A stretch of DNA of 34,213 nucleotides from Bacteroidales bacterium (GTDB lineage: Bacteria > Bacteroidota > Bacteroidia > Bacteroidales > Muribaculaceae), in NCBI GenBank assembly GCA_014800815.1, contig JAAVFI010000025.1, positions 1 through 34,213 of the forward strand, read 5' to 3'. Positions within the stretch are counted from its first letter, which is position 1. The number at the start of each line of letters is the position of its first letter. Below the pieces are notes generated by a model. It worked only from the letters and a program-made list of their open reading frames with translations, did not search any database and had not been told where the DNA came from. A program made the translations under genes and the position numbers. This document shows, piece by piece, positions 23,484 to 33,239 of the stretch.

Positions 23484-23633
23484 CTGTAACAAAGCGTAGG
23501 AAACTTTAAAACTGATAGCGAGACTGTGGCACGATAGAATCTCCATGCGGTATGTATGGAGCAGATGTCGGTATGCATTAATCAGATATTCGGACAGTAG
23601 TACGAAGTGATGCAGACATCCGGCTCCACGTTT
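23484..23633 (+). ncRNA. structured element B (150 bp), second copy
   Basis: Element B is the same length as A and starts 243 bp later. It shares the 5' block (CTGTAACAAAGCGTAGGAAA) and the 3' block (CCGGCTCC.CGTTT). Its hairpins are CTCCAT/ATGGAG (23541-23546 with 23556-23561) and a longer one: GATGTC/GACATC (23564-23569 with 23615-23620) enclosing TGCATTA/TGATGCA (23574-23580 with 23608-23614). Loops and arms differ from A but pairing is kept. It ends about 50 bases before the PAP2 start codon, so it would lie in that mRNA's leader if transcribed on this strand. Confidence 0.6.
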
Positions 23634-23685
23634 CATCACATTTCACAATAGCCGTGCAGGATCCGGGGCGGCTGTCGCATACCTC

Positions 23686-24468
23686 ATGGATTTCAGAAAT
23701 CTGTTTATGGCATTGGGTGTACTTATAGCCATGCCCCTCAACGTGTTCGCCCAAGTCAGCAACACCGATTCGCTAAATTCGACAACCGAAAGAGCGGTCG
23801 AAAATTACAATTTCAATTGGCGTCAGACCATACTTCCGGCCTCTCTGATTACCGCCGGAGCTGTAGCTATCGCCCCCGGATTCTTAAGACACGGCAATCA
23901 TGGTCTGACCAACGCAATTATAGATTTGCGTGGCAATCACCGACGTCTCGAGTTCGACGACTACGTTCAGTACCTGCCCGTCGTCGGGGCGTGGACTCTC
24001 GGATGCGTCGGAGCGAAAGCAAAACACACATTTGTTGAGCGAACCTTGATTGTCGCCACATCTTACGCCTCGTTGGGAGTCCTTACCAATGTCCCCAAAT
24101 ACTTCGTAGATGAAAAGCGCCCGGAGTTCGCAGGCCATAATTCATTCCCTTCGGGCCACACCGCCACCGTATTTATGGGAGCAGAACTTGTACGAATCGA
24201 GTACGGCGGTTGGTATGGTATAGGTGCCTATACCGTAGCCGTCGGCGTCGGATTCATGCGCATGTACAATGGCCGCCATTGGTTCAACGATGTTGTAGCC
24301 GGCGCGGGCATAGGCATATTAAGCGCAAGAATAGGGGAGTGGAGTGCCTGCCTTTGGCAGAAATTATTGAAGAAGAAAGGACGAAAGGAGCAAAACTTCG
24401 CTCTTACTCCGATAGCGACACCCTTCAGTGGCGGTTACTACGGATTTTCTATGGGTTGTTGCTTCTAA
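23686..24468 (+). CDS. PAP2 family phosphatase
   Basis: This 260-residue membrane enzyme has a signal peptide or first helix (about 6-22, ending VFAQV). The complete acid-phosphatase triad follows: K138...R145-P146, PSGH at 155-158, and R192 with H198 and D202 (RMYNGRHWFND). Such enzymes cleave lipid phosphates, for example undecaprenyl pyrophosphate, phosphatidylglycerol phosphate or lipid A phosphate; the substrate cannot be told from sequence. The basic, helical C-terminus (KKKGRKEQNF) is followed by a short Gly/Phe-rich end. The gene has an unusually long non-coding leader region with two structured elements. Confidence 0.9.
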   Translation: MDFRNLFMALGVLIAMPLNVFAQVSNTDSLNSTTERAVENYNFNWRQTILPASLITAGAVAIAPGFLRHGNHGLTNAIIDLRGNHRRLEFDDYVQYLPVVGAWTLGCVGAKAKHTFVERTLIVATSYASLGVLTNVPKYFVDEKRPEFAGHNSFPSGHTATVFMGAELVRIEYGGWYGIGAYTVAVGVGFMRMYNGRHWFNDVVAGAGIGILSARIGEWSACLWQKLLKKKGRKEQNFALTPIATPFSGGYYGFSMGCCF

Positions 24469-24482
24469 ATACCCGACTTTTA

Positions 24483-24530
24483 AAGTAAATGTACTATCTT
24501 TGCACCGTCGCAATCATAGTGCATTTACTT
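24483..24530 (+). promoter_or_regulatory. -7 element inside a 12-bp inverted repeat, TonB_C/TPR gene
   Basis: TATCTTTG (24495-24502) lies 29 bases before the ATG at 24532. Arms at 24483-24494 and 24519-24530 (AAGTAAATG.AC and its complement) match at 11 of 12 positions and bracket the -7 box and predicted start. The -33 box is poor. This is an operator-like arrangement; the binding protein is unknown. Confidence 0.5.
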
Positions 24531-24531
24531 C

Positions 24532-25683
24532 ATGAAAATCAAAAGCATTCTCTTACTTTTCACCCTGCTTCCGCTATTTGCTGTAGCGGAGCCTGCTTTT
24601 ACCCCTCCTGTATATCCCGGAGGTGAGATGGCAATGTTTAAATTTTTGGCGAACCACATCGAATATCCGAAGTATTGTGCCGACAGATATATTCAGGGCC
24701 GTGTGGTAGTACAATTTATAGTTCGGGAGAACGGAATGGTAGACAGTGTATGTGTAGAATCTCCCGGGTTCCCCCTTATGGATAAAGAGGCCGTTCGTGT
24801 TGTCAGGGCTTTATATCGGTTTGAGCCGGCTACTAAAGATGGCGCTCCGGTAAAGAGCACATTTAAAGTACCTATTACATTTAAAATTCAAACTTCGGGC
24901 TTTTTTTTCGATCCCCTGGACCTCTTTGAAAAGAATATCCGACAAGGGGTGAAGTATAGTCGGGAGAAAGATTACTATCTTGCCGAGAGAAATTTTAAAG
25001 ATGCTTTGGGGATAATTCCTATCAGATACGATGTGGTGAATTATTGCGACAGTATCCTTGAAGGCTCCGACCGTCAGTTTGGTTTCCGCGAGTGGGTGGC
25101 AAATATGCTGCAGAAGGAAGTCGAACTTTATCCCGAAACATCATCTTTCTATACTCCCAAGATAATCGAGATCAGAGAGAAAGCACTCCGACAGAATCCT
25201 GACGATTTAAAGATGCTCTACGGTATGCAGAGAGCACGCTTGTTCAACGGAGATTATAGCGAGGCTATCGCGTTGGGCAACAGATTGCTTGATTCGATTT
25301 CTCCCGAAACTGACGGATACATGTATTCGCGTGTACTTGCCAACCAGATTAAGGCGAAACTCAATGCTTTTGATTATCAAGGCGTAGTAGACCTCTTCGG
25401 CCATGACGCTCAAACGCTTTTCCTGAAATATCGTACCTCCAAGACGCCTCTGAAAGACTTGAACTTTTCCGAGTATTTCGAAAAGAAATCCGAGCAAATT
25501 CGTTTCGAACCTATGTATGACCTCGCCGAAGCGTATGTCCAACTCGGTCGTGTCGATGATGCCAAGAATGTCATTGGGACATTGAAATATTATCTCAAAG
25601 GCTCATTCAAAGCGAATACCCACAAAGTATGGAGCAAGAAACCGGGAATGCTAAATTTAGCAGGTCTCTGGCGAAAAAACTAA
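24532..25683 (+). CDS. secreted TonB C-terminal domain protein with TPR-like tail
   Basis: The 383-residue protein has a cleavable signal peptide (1-19, ending AVA). A TonB_C domain follows at about 28-122: 'PVYPGGEMAMFKFLANHIEYPK', 'GRVVVQFIVRENGMVDSVCV' and 'DKEAVRVVRALYRFEPATKDGAPV' are its core. Classical TonB has an uncleaved anchor and Pro-rich linker; neither is here. The rest (about 130-383) is helical with repeats reminiscent of TPR units (YYLAERNFKDALGI, YSEAIALGNRLLD, LAEAYVQLGRVDDA). A role in the cell envelope is likely, but energy transduction is not. The gene appears more AT-rich than its neighbours. Confidence 0.85.
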   Translation: MKIKSILLLFTLLPLFAVAEPAFTPPVYPGGEMAMFKFLANHIEYPKYCADRYIQGRVVVQFIVRENGMVDSVCVESPGFPLMDKEAVRVVRALYRFEPATKDGAPVKSTFKVPITFKIQTSGFFFDPLDLFEKNIRQGVKYSREKDYYLAERNFKDALGIIPIRYDVVNYCDSILEGSDRQFGFREWVANMLQKEVELYPETSSFYTPKIIEIREKALRQNPDDLKMLYGMQRARLFNGDYSEAIALGNRLLDSISPETDGYMYSRVLANQIKAKLNAFDYQGVVDLFGHDAQTLFLKYRTSKTPLKDLNFSEYFEKKSEQIRFEPMYDLAEAYVQLGRVDDAKNVIGTLKYYLKGSFKANTHKVWSKKPGMLNLAGLWRKN

Positions 25684-25684
25684 T

Positions 25685-25715
25685 TTTGCAGTTCGGCAGA
25701 AAATTTGTAACTTCG
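25685..25715 (+). promoter_or_regulatory. sigma-ABfr promoter of udk-lptB
   Basis: TTTG (25685-25688), 19 bases, TAACTTCG (25708-25715): one mismatch to the consensus. It lies directly after the preceding stop codon and gives a leader of about 60 nt before the udk ATG at 25780. Confidence 0.68.
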
Positions 25716-25779
25716 TGCCTTTGAAAGAGGAGTAACGGCCTCCGCTCTCCTTTTGAAAGAAATAAACTCACCAATAGCT

Positions 25780-26420
25780 ATGTTAATCATCGGCATTGCC
25801 GGTGGTACCGGTTCCGGTAAAACCACCGTTGTAAATAAAATCATAAACAGCCTCCCCGCAGGAGAGGTCGCTGTCATGCCTCAGGACTCCTACTACAAGG
25901 ATTCCAGCCATATTCCGCCCGAAGACCGCAACAAAATCAACTTCGACGAACCCGCGGCTATCGAGTGGACTCTCCTCGTGGAGCACCTCAAGCAACTCAA
26001 GGAGGGCAAGACCATACAGATGCCCACCTACTCATATCTCACCTGCACCCGCCAGGAAGAGACCGTAGCCGTAGCCCCCTCCGACGTGGTGATTGTCGAA
26101 GGCATCCTCGTGCTCACCGACCCAACTATCCGCAGCATGCTCGATATCAAGGTGTTTGTCGACGCCGACCCCGACGACCGTCTCATCCGCGTCATCGCCC
26201 GCGACTGCATCGAGCGTGGCCGCACTCCCGAGATAGTCATCAATCGCTATCAGGACGTGCTCAAACCCATGCACATGCAGTATATCGAGCCGAGCAAACG
26301 CTACGCAGACCTCATCGTGCCCCAAGGTGGCAGCAACATAGTGGCAATCAACCTTCTCACCGACTATATTGAAAGCCGACTCCAGCGCGCCAAGATGCGC
26401 GGTGTGGCCACCGAGTGCTG

Positions 26421-26421
<1 letters not shown>
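25780..26421 (+). CDS. udk: uridine kinase
   Basis: Uridine kinase phosphorylates uridine and cytidine to UMP and CMP in pyrimidine salvage. I place the start at ATG 25780, because the product then opens [18 protein letters not shown] as Bacteroidales Udk does; a TTG at 25753 would add nine residues. The 213-residue protein has its P-loop at 8-15, 'QDSYYKD' with the catalytic Asp in the next block, '[12 protein letters not shown]', '[10 protein letters not shown]' and '[21 protein letters not shown]' (lid and nucleoside contacts). Its TGA shares one base with the ATG of lptB, so the two are co-translated. Confidence 0.94.
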
Positions 26422-27308
<887 letters not shown>

Positions 27309-27346
27309 TTATAAACGAATTAAAATATAAAATACTACATAAAGCA

Positions 27347-29056
27347 ATGGCAGAAGAAAAAGAACTTACAGAAGGCACCGCAACTAAGGGCCTCAACTTC
27401 GTTGAAGAAGAAGTTCTCGCCGACCTCAAGGCGGGCAAAAACGGCGGACGGTTAAGTACCCGTTTCCCGCCCGAACCCAACGGCTATCTCCACATCGGTC
27501 ACGCCAAGGCTATCTGTATGGACTTTGGTGTTGCTGAGAAGTTTGGAGGTACATGCAATCTCCGTTTCGACGACACAAACCCCGTCAAGGAAGACGTTGA
27601 ATACGTCGACTCTATCCGCGAAGACATCCACTGGCTCGGATTCGACTGGGGCGACCGCGAATACTACGCTTCCGACTATTTCCCTCAGCTCTTCGACCTC
27701 GCCGTGCGCCTTATTAAAGAAGGTAAGGCATACGTCGACGACCAGTCGAGCGAAGAAATCGCCAAGCAGAAGGGTACTCCCACAGTCCCCGGCACCGAAA
27801 GCCCCTACCGTAACCGCTCGGTAGAGGAAAACCTCGACCTCTTCATGCGTATGAACGCCGGAGAGTTCGACGAAGGTTCGCGCGTGCTCCGTGCCAAGAT
27901 TGATATGGCGTCGCCCAACATGCACTTCCGCGACCCCATTATGTACCGCATCATCAAGACTCCTCACCACCGCACAGGCACTACATGGAAAGTCTACCCA
28001 ATGTACGACTTCGCACACGGCCAGAGCGACTACTTCGAAGGCGTCACACACTCTATCTGTACACTCGAGTTCGTAGTGCACCGTCCTCTCTACGAGCACT
28101 TTGTAAAAGAACTCGCCGACGACACCTACTGCCCCCGACAGATCGAGTTCAACCGACTCAACCTCACCTACACCGTGATGAGCAAGCGCAAGCTCCTCCA
28201 GCTCGTCAAGGAAGGCCTCGTCGCAGGTTGGGACGACCCCCGCATGCCGACTATTTCGGGCATGCGCCGTCGCGGCTACACTCCCCGCGCTATCCGCAAC
28301 TTCATCGACACTATCGGTTACACCAAATATGAGGCTCTCAACAGCGTAAGCCTCCTCGAGCACGCCGTGCGCGACGACCTTAACCGCATCGCCACACGCG
28401 TCATGGCCGTTATCGATCCCCTCAAGGTAGTCATCACCAACTACCCCGAAGGCAAGACCGAGACCGTGACCATGGAGAACAATCCCGAAGACCCCGAAGG
28501 CGGCGTTCACGAAATGCCCTTCAGCCGCGAAATCTACATCGAGCGCGACGACTTCATGGAGAATCCTCCCAAGAAATTCTTCCGCCTCGCTCCCGGTTCG
28601 GAAGTACGTCTCAAAGGCGCATACATCATCAAGTGCGACGAAGTGATTAAAGACGCAGAAGGCAACATCACCGAGCTCCGTTGCTCTTACGATCCCGACA
28701 CCCTCAGCGGTATGGCCGGAGCCTCACGCAAGGTCAAAGGCACCCTCCACTGGGTAGCAGCCGACAGCGCTGTTGATGCCGAAGTACGCCTCTACGACCG
28801 CCTCTTCGACGTGGAAAATCCCGCCGCCGAGACCGAACGCGACTTCCGCGAGATGCTCAATCCCGAGTCTCTCAAGGTTGTGAAAGGCGCCAAGCTCGAA
28901 CCCTACGCAGCCAAAATTGCCACTCCCGGCGCTAAACTGCAGTTCCAGCGCATCGGCTACTTCACTCCCGACTACGATTCGCGTCCCGACGCGCTCATCT
29001 TCAACCGCACCATCGCTCTCAAGGACACCTGGGAGAAAGAAAAGAAAAAAGCTTGA
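27347..29056 (+). CDS. glnS: glutaminyl-tRNA synthetase
   Basis: GlnS charges tRNA-Gln with glutamine. The 569-residue class I enzyme has '[18 protein letters not shown]' with HIGH at 49-52, '[13 protein letters not shown]' at 71-83, and the second motif MSKRK at 278-282. The C-terminal two-barrel anticodon-binding region starts about 345. Length is normal (E. coli 554). It has no canonical promoter in the 38-base gap after lptB. It is followed after one base by the TPR gene. Confidence 0.97.
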   Translation: MAEEKELTEGTATKGLNFVEEEVLADLKAGKNGGRLSTRFPPEPNGYLHIGHAKAICMDFGVAEKFGGTCNLRFDDTNPVKEDVEYVDSIREDIHWLGFDWGDREYYASDYFPQLFDLAVRLIKEGKAYVDDQSSEEIAKQKGTPTVPGTESPYRNRSVEENLDLFMRMNAGEFDEGSRVLRAKIDMASPNMHFRDPIMYRIIKTPHHRTGTTWKVYPMYDFAHGQSDYFEGVTHSICTLEFVVHRPLYEHFVKELADDTYCPRQIEFNRLNLTYTVMSKRKLLQLVKEGLVAGWDDPRMPTISGMRRRGYTPRAIRNFIDTIGYTKYEALNSVSLLEHAVRDDLNRIATRVMAVIDPLKVVITNYPEGKTETVTMENNPEDPEGGVHEMPFSREIYIERDDFMENPPKKFFRLAPGSEVRLKGAYIIKCDEVIKDAEGNITELRCSYDPDTLSGMAGASRKVKGTLHWVAADSAVDAEVRLYDRLFDVENPAAETERDFREMLNPESLKVVKGAKLEPYAAKIATPGAKLQFQRIGYFTPDYDSRPDALIFNRTIALKDTWEKEKKKA

Positions 29057-29057
29057 T

Positions 29058-30524
29058 ATGGCAGAAGAGACAAACCCTCGTGAGGAACTTTACGAAAGAT
29101 TCAAGGCGTCGCTGAAACGCCCTGTGGCAGACCGATACTTCGACGAAGACGAACTGGTGGAGATCTACGACTACGCCGGCGACCTCTCCGACGACTATGT
29201 GCAGCTCGAAGTACTCTTCTGCGGCGCCCGTCTTTACCCCGCGAGCGCGTCTCTTGCCGAGCGCAGGGCGCTGATGTACCTCGACACAAGTGTCGACGAC
29301 AGCGACGAACCCACCCCGGCTGCCGGTTCTTTTCTCAACGATAACCCCGAACTGCAGACGCCTCTCTTCGAGATTGCGCGTCTGCAGATCAACCGCCCTT
29401 CCGACCCCGAAGGAGCCCTCGAGTACATCCTCGGCCAGTTCGAGACTCTCGGCGACGAGGAGATAATCCGTTTCCTCGACCTCGCTTTCGACCTCGGTTG
29501 CTACGACTGGGTCATATCCAATCTTCCCCGCCTGCGCACCAAGGTGAAATTCATGCCCACCCTCGTATATGAGATAATGCGTGAAGCCGAGAGCAGCGGC
29601 GACGACGAAACGGTGATAACTCTCGCCGAAGAGCTAATCGAGTCCGAGCCCTTCGCTGTCGGCTACTGGGTGACACTCTTCAAGGCTCAGGCCAAGGCCG
29701 GCAAGGAAGAAGATGCAAAGTCATCGTTCGACTACGCCCGTGCTCTCGGTGCGGACAATCCCGACGCCCTGCTTATCCTCGCCGAGTCGGTCTACAGTTT
29801 CGCTCCCTATCTCTATTCCGAAGCCTACGAGATTATCGAAGGCCTCAAGGAAGAGAATCCCGACGAATTCATGTACACCGACTGCCAGTGCGCCATACTC
29901 GTGCGCATGGGTGCAGGCTCGAAGGCAATAAACATCCTGCGCGAGTATCTCGACAAGCATCCCGGCCACTCCCGCGCCATGCGTCAGCTCCTGGCATGCA
30001 ATGTGCCCGACGCCTCCGACTACCTCGACCGCTTCTACGATGCGACAGGTGGCGAAGGCTTCGACCCTGCGACGTACGCCGAACTTGTCACCACGCTCTC
30101 GCTCAACGGCTCCATGACTTCCCTCGAGGCACTCCTCACACGAAGCGGAGCAGGTGTAGACATGGATCCCGGCGACTTCTGCGCATGGATAGAGTCGCTC
30201 TATGCCCTCGGACGATACGAAGAGTTGGCTCAACTTGTCGATGCTCATCCAAATAAGGGTGTCTTCGTCACTATCCCGCTCAAAGGTTCGGCTGTGATAT
30301 TTGCCTATATCGTCGCGCTGATGAAACTCGGTCGCGGCGACGATGCCAATGCCTTCTTCAGCGAGGTAAGGCCCGCTCTCGAAGCCATTATCGAAGACGC
30401 CCCCATGCCCGTGCGCATGTCGATACGTACCGTCTTCACCCTCGCCGACAAAATGCGCCGACACCCGGCCGACGACACCCTCTACTGGGAATATTTCAAC
30501 ATGCTTAACTACGAGAAGAAATGA
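29058..30524 (+). CDS. TPR-repeat hypothetical protein
   Basis: I use the ATG at 29058, one base after the glnS stop; the frame extends upstream only inside glnS. The 488-residue product is acidic, without signal peptide or membrane helix, so cytoplasmic. Pairs of helices with TPR-like spacing recur: 'YWVTLFKAQAKAGKEEDAKSSFDYARALGADNPDALLILAE', 'AILVRMGAGSKAINILREYLDKHPGHSRAMR' and 'WIESLYALGRYEELAQLVDAHP'. TPR stacks bind partner proteins; no partner is indicated. It is placed between glnS and cdsA, and its TGA overlaps the cdsA ATG. Confidence 0.85.
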   Translation: MAEETNPREELYERFKASLKRPVADRYFDEDELVEIYDYAGDLSDDYVQLEVLFCGARLYPASASLAERRALMYLDTSVDDSDEPTPAAGSFLNDNPELQTPLFEIARLQINRPSDPEGALEYILGQFETLGDEEIIRFLDLAFDLGCYDWVISNLPRLRTKVKFMPTLVYEIMREAESSGDDETVITLAEELIESEPFAVGYWVTLFKAQAKAGKEEDAKSSFDYARALGADNPDALLILAESVYSFAPYLYSEAYEIIEGLKEENPDEFMYTDCQCAILVRMGAGSKAINILREYLDKHPGHSRAMRQLLACNVPDASDYLDRFYDATGGEGFDPATYAELVTTLSLNGSMTSLEALLTRSGAGVDMDPGDFCAWIESLYALGRYEELAQLVDAHPNKGVFVTIPLKGSAVIFAYIVALMKLGRGDDANAFFSEVRPALEAIIEDAPMPVRMSIRTVFTLADKMRRHPADDTLYWEYFNMLNYEKK

Positions 30525-31351
30525 ATAAACTGCTTATGCGTTCGCTCAGCGGTGCAGTGTATGTGCTGCTGATTGTCGGTGCTATCGCTCTCGGCAACTG
30601 GTGGTTTGCCGCCCTTACCACACTCTTTGCCGTACTCGGAGTGATAGAGTTCGAGAGAAATCTCGACGGCTGGCCCGAAGGTCCTTTCGCCCTGGCATGG
30701 CGCATATTGGATGTACTTGCCGCTGTCGCTGTTGTAAACCTCGGTATGCTCGTCTTACTCCCGTCGTGGCTCCTCCTCTCGCTCCTTGTCCTCGTCGCCA
30801 TATATCCCGTTGCTCGATTCACCCTCGCACTCTACGATAAAAGTGCCGAGTCGTTCCGCTCTACGGCGTGGTCGATACTCTCTATCGTCTACATCGCAGT
30901 GCCCATGCTTCTCCTCCAGTTCCTGTACACCGACCGCGGAGTGGCCAACCACTGGCTCGTCCTCGCCATTTTCATCATGATATGGCTCAACGATACCGGC
31001 GCCTTCCTCGTAGGCTCGTCGTGCGGTCGTCACCGCCTCTTCGAGCGCCTCTCGCCCAAAAAATCTTGGGAAGGATTCTTCGGAGGCTTCGCATTCTGTC
31101 TGATAGCCGGCGCCGCATGCTCGTATATCATTCCCGAAGTAGGATTCTCACTCCCCGTCTGGGTAGGTCTTGGTGCCGTAGTGAGCATATTCTCTACCTG
31201 GGGCGACCTCTTCGAGTCGCTTATGAAGCGCAGCCTCGGAGTCAAGGATTCGGGCAACCTCATTCCCGGTCACGGCGGTATCCTCGACCGCATCGACTCA
31301 CTCCTTTTCGTGGCCTGGGCTGCCTTTATTTATTATAACATTTTCGGATAA
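30521..31351 (+). CDS. cdsA: phosphatidate cytidylyltransferase
   Basis: CdsA makes CDP-diacylglycerol from CTP and phosphatidic acid, the branch-point of phospholipid synthesis. This 276-residue protein has about eight helices and the C-terminal CdsA signature 'SLMKRSLGVKDSGNLIPGHGGILDRIDS'. It holds the K-D-x-G and GHGGxxDRxD residues that coordinate metal and CTP. 'NDTGAFLVGSSCGRHRLFERLSPKKSWEGFFGG', another family block, is in the middle. It overlaps the TPR gene by ATGA and is followed by the DUF2027-Smr gene after five bases. Confidence 0.96.
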   Translation: MNKLLMRSLSGAVYVLLIVGAIALGNWWFAALTTLFAVLGVIEFERNLDGWPEGPFALAWRILDVLAAVAVVNLGMLVLLPSWLLLSLLVLVAIYPVARFTLALYDKSAESFRSTAWSILSIVYIAVPMLLLQFLYTDRGVANHWLVLAIFIMIWLNDTGAFLVGSSCGRHRLFERLSPKKSWEGFFGGFAFCLIAGAACSYIIPEVGFSLPVWVGLGAVVSIFSTWGDLFESLMKRSLGVKDSGNLIPGHGGILDRIDSLLFVAWAAFIYYNIFG

Positions 31352-31356
31352 GTAAT

Positions 31357-32469
31357 ATGGCTGTAAAAGTAGGAGATACCGTACGTTACCTCAATTCCGT
31401 AGGCGGCGGACGCGTTGTCCGCATCGTAGGCGATATTGCCTACGTCGACGAAGACGGATTCGAGACACCCGTCCTCACCCGCGAATGTGTCGTGGTAGCC
31501 ACACCTTCGGCTCAGGCGAAGGCCGCTCCCAAGTCGGTTTCGCGTATTGAGAGTGCTCCCGTACCGTCTAAAGATACCACTCCCGCGCCCACCCGTCTGC
31601 CCGTGATCGAGACAGCCGGCGGCGACAAACTCAATATCGTTATCGGCTTTGAACCCGTTGATATCAAGGCTCTTTCACGCTCAGGCTTCGAAGCCTTCAT
31701 AGTCAACGATTCAAACTACTACCTCTATGTGACCCTCGCAACCCGCAGCACGTCCGACAGTGAGTGGACGCCCCGTTTCGACGGTCTCATCGAACCTAAT
31801 ATTCAGGAATTTGCCTTTGAATTCCCGCAAAGCGAACTCGGCACTTTCGAGCGCCTTGGAGTGCAGTTCGTTGCTTTCAAGCGCGACAAGGCCTTCGCCG
31901 CCAAAGAGCCCGCTTTTGTAGAGTTCAAAGTCGACCCCACCAAGTTTGCAAAGCTCCACTGCTTCCGCCCCAACCCTTACTTCGACAATCCCGTAATCGC
32001 CTTCGACGTAGTTACTTCCGACCGCGTCGCTGCCGACTTTACCCCCGATGCCGAAGCGCTGGGTCGCAGCATGATGCAGCCCAAGAAAGCGGAGCATAAA
32101 CCCTCGCCGCGCGAGTCCAAACCTTCTCAGAAGAAAGCATTCCGCAACGATGTTATCGAAGTAGACCTCCACGCCGACGAACTCTTCGACACCACCGCAG
32201 GCCTTTCGCCCGCCGATATCCTCAACCGTCAGATTGAGACCTTCACCGAAGTCATGACTGCCAACTTGCGTCATCCCGGTCAGAAAATCGTCTTCATCCA
32301 CGGGAAAGGGGAGGGTATTCTCCGCGAGGCGCTGAGAAAAGAACTCACTCATCGCTTCAAAGGACACGATGTGCAGGACGCCTCCTTCCGCGAATACGGT
32401 TTCGGCGCCACACAGGTCACAATCCGTCCTCAGAGCTCTAACTCCGCTAACGGCAAATCCCGCCGATGA
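31357..32469 (+). CDS. DUF2027-Smr domain protein
   Basis: The 370-residue protein begins with a small beta module (MAVKVGDTVRYLNSVGGGRVVRIVG) and continues as the DUF2027 beta-domain to about 225. A basic, Pro/Lys-rich linker (240-262) follows, then a C-terminal Smr domain with DLH at 270-272 and HGKGEG at 315-320. These are the catalytic-type motifs of the MutS2/Smr family, linked to endonuclease or RNA-binding activity, recently tied to ribosome rescue. The DUF2027-Smr fusion is typical of Bacteroidetes; its substrate is unknown. Its stop overlaps the start of the EFR1 gene by ATGA. Confidence 0.92.
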   Translation: MAVKVGDTVRYLNSVGGGRVVRIVGDIAYVDEDGFETPVLTRECVVVATPSAQAKAAPKSVSRIESAPVPSKDTTPAPTRLPVIETAGGDKLNIVIGFEPVDIKALSRSGFEAFIVNDSNYYLYVTLATRSTSDSEWTPRFDGLIEPNIQEFAFEFPQSELGTFERLGVQFVAFKRDKAFAAKEPAFVEFKVDPTKFAKLHCFRPNPYFDNPVIAFDVVTSDRVAADFTPDAEALGRSMMQPKKAEHKPSPRESKPSQKKAFRNDVIEVDLHADELFDTTAGLSPADILNRQIETFTEVMTANLRHPGQKIVFIHGKGEGILREALRKELTHRFKGHDVQDASFREYGFGATQVTIRPQSSNSANGKSRR

Positions 32470-33239
32470 TTATCTATTTCTCAGGCACGGGCAATACACG
32501 CGTCGCCGCCGAAAAGCTCGGCCAACTGCTCGGCGATGCCGATGTCAGGCCGTTCACAGCTTCCGAACTCCGTCAGCCGGCCGACGCGTTTATCGACTGC
32601 AAGCCCGGCGATAGAGTAGTGTGGGCCTTCCCCACATACTCTTGGGGCATACCTCCCGTAGTGGCCGAAGTCATGAAGCAGTGCCGCTTCGGCGCAGGTG
32701 CACAGTCGGCCACCCATGTCATGCTCACAACCTGCGGCGACGATATGGCCTACACCGATAGGCAGTGGCGCAAGATTATGCACCGACGCGGCCTCAGCAC
32801 CGCCGGTGCCTATGCCGTGGTCATGCCCAACATCTACACCCTCATGAAAGGCTTCGATGTCGACTCACCGGCATTGGCAGCCGAAAAACTCGCGGCAGCT
32901 CCCGACACCCTCGGGCAGATAGTCGCGTCGATTAAGAGCGGAGGTGCCGATATGCCCGTACGCCTGAAATTCTCGGGAGTGAAGTCGCACATCGTTTATC
33001 CTTGGTTCGTGCGTTTCGCCATGTCACCCAAACCCTTCCACTCCAACGAAGGTTGCATCTCATGTTCGCTGTGCGCACGCTCATGCCCGATGCAGAATAT
33101 CACCATGCACGAAGGTCGCCCGCAGTGGGGCAGTCAATGCGCCCTCTGCCTGCGTTGCTATCACATATGCCCGCGCCACGCCGTAGCATACGGAAAAGCC
33201 ACCGACGGAAAGGGTCAAAGTATAGTTGAGAAATTATGA
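32466..33239 (+). CDS. EFR1 family flavodoxin-ferredoxin protein
   Basis: This 257-residue redox protein joins a flavodoxin-like fold (phosphate loop FSGTGNTR at 5-12; AFPTYSWGIPP at 54-64) to a bacterial-type 2[4Fe-4S] ferredoxin. The two clusters bind C197, C200, C203, C207 and C225, C228, C231, C235. This is the EFR1 'ferrodoxin' family. It should pass electrons between FMN and iron-sulfur centres in an anaerobe; the partner is unknown. It overlaps both neighbours by ATGA. Confidence 0.93.
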   Translation: MIIYFSGTGNTRVAAEKLGQLLGDADVRPFTASELRQPADAFIDCKPGDRVVWAFPTYSWGIPPVVAEVMKQCRFGAGAQSATHVMLTTCGDDMAYTDRQWRKIMHRRGLSTAGAYAVVMPNIYTLMKGFDVDSPALAAEKLAAAPDTLGQIVASIKSGGADMPVRLKFSGVKSHIVYPWFVRFAMSPKPFHSNEGCISCSLCARSCPMQNITMHEGRPQWGSQCALCLRCYHICPRHAVAYGKATDGKGQSIVEKL

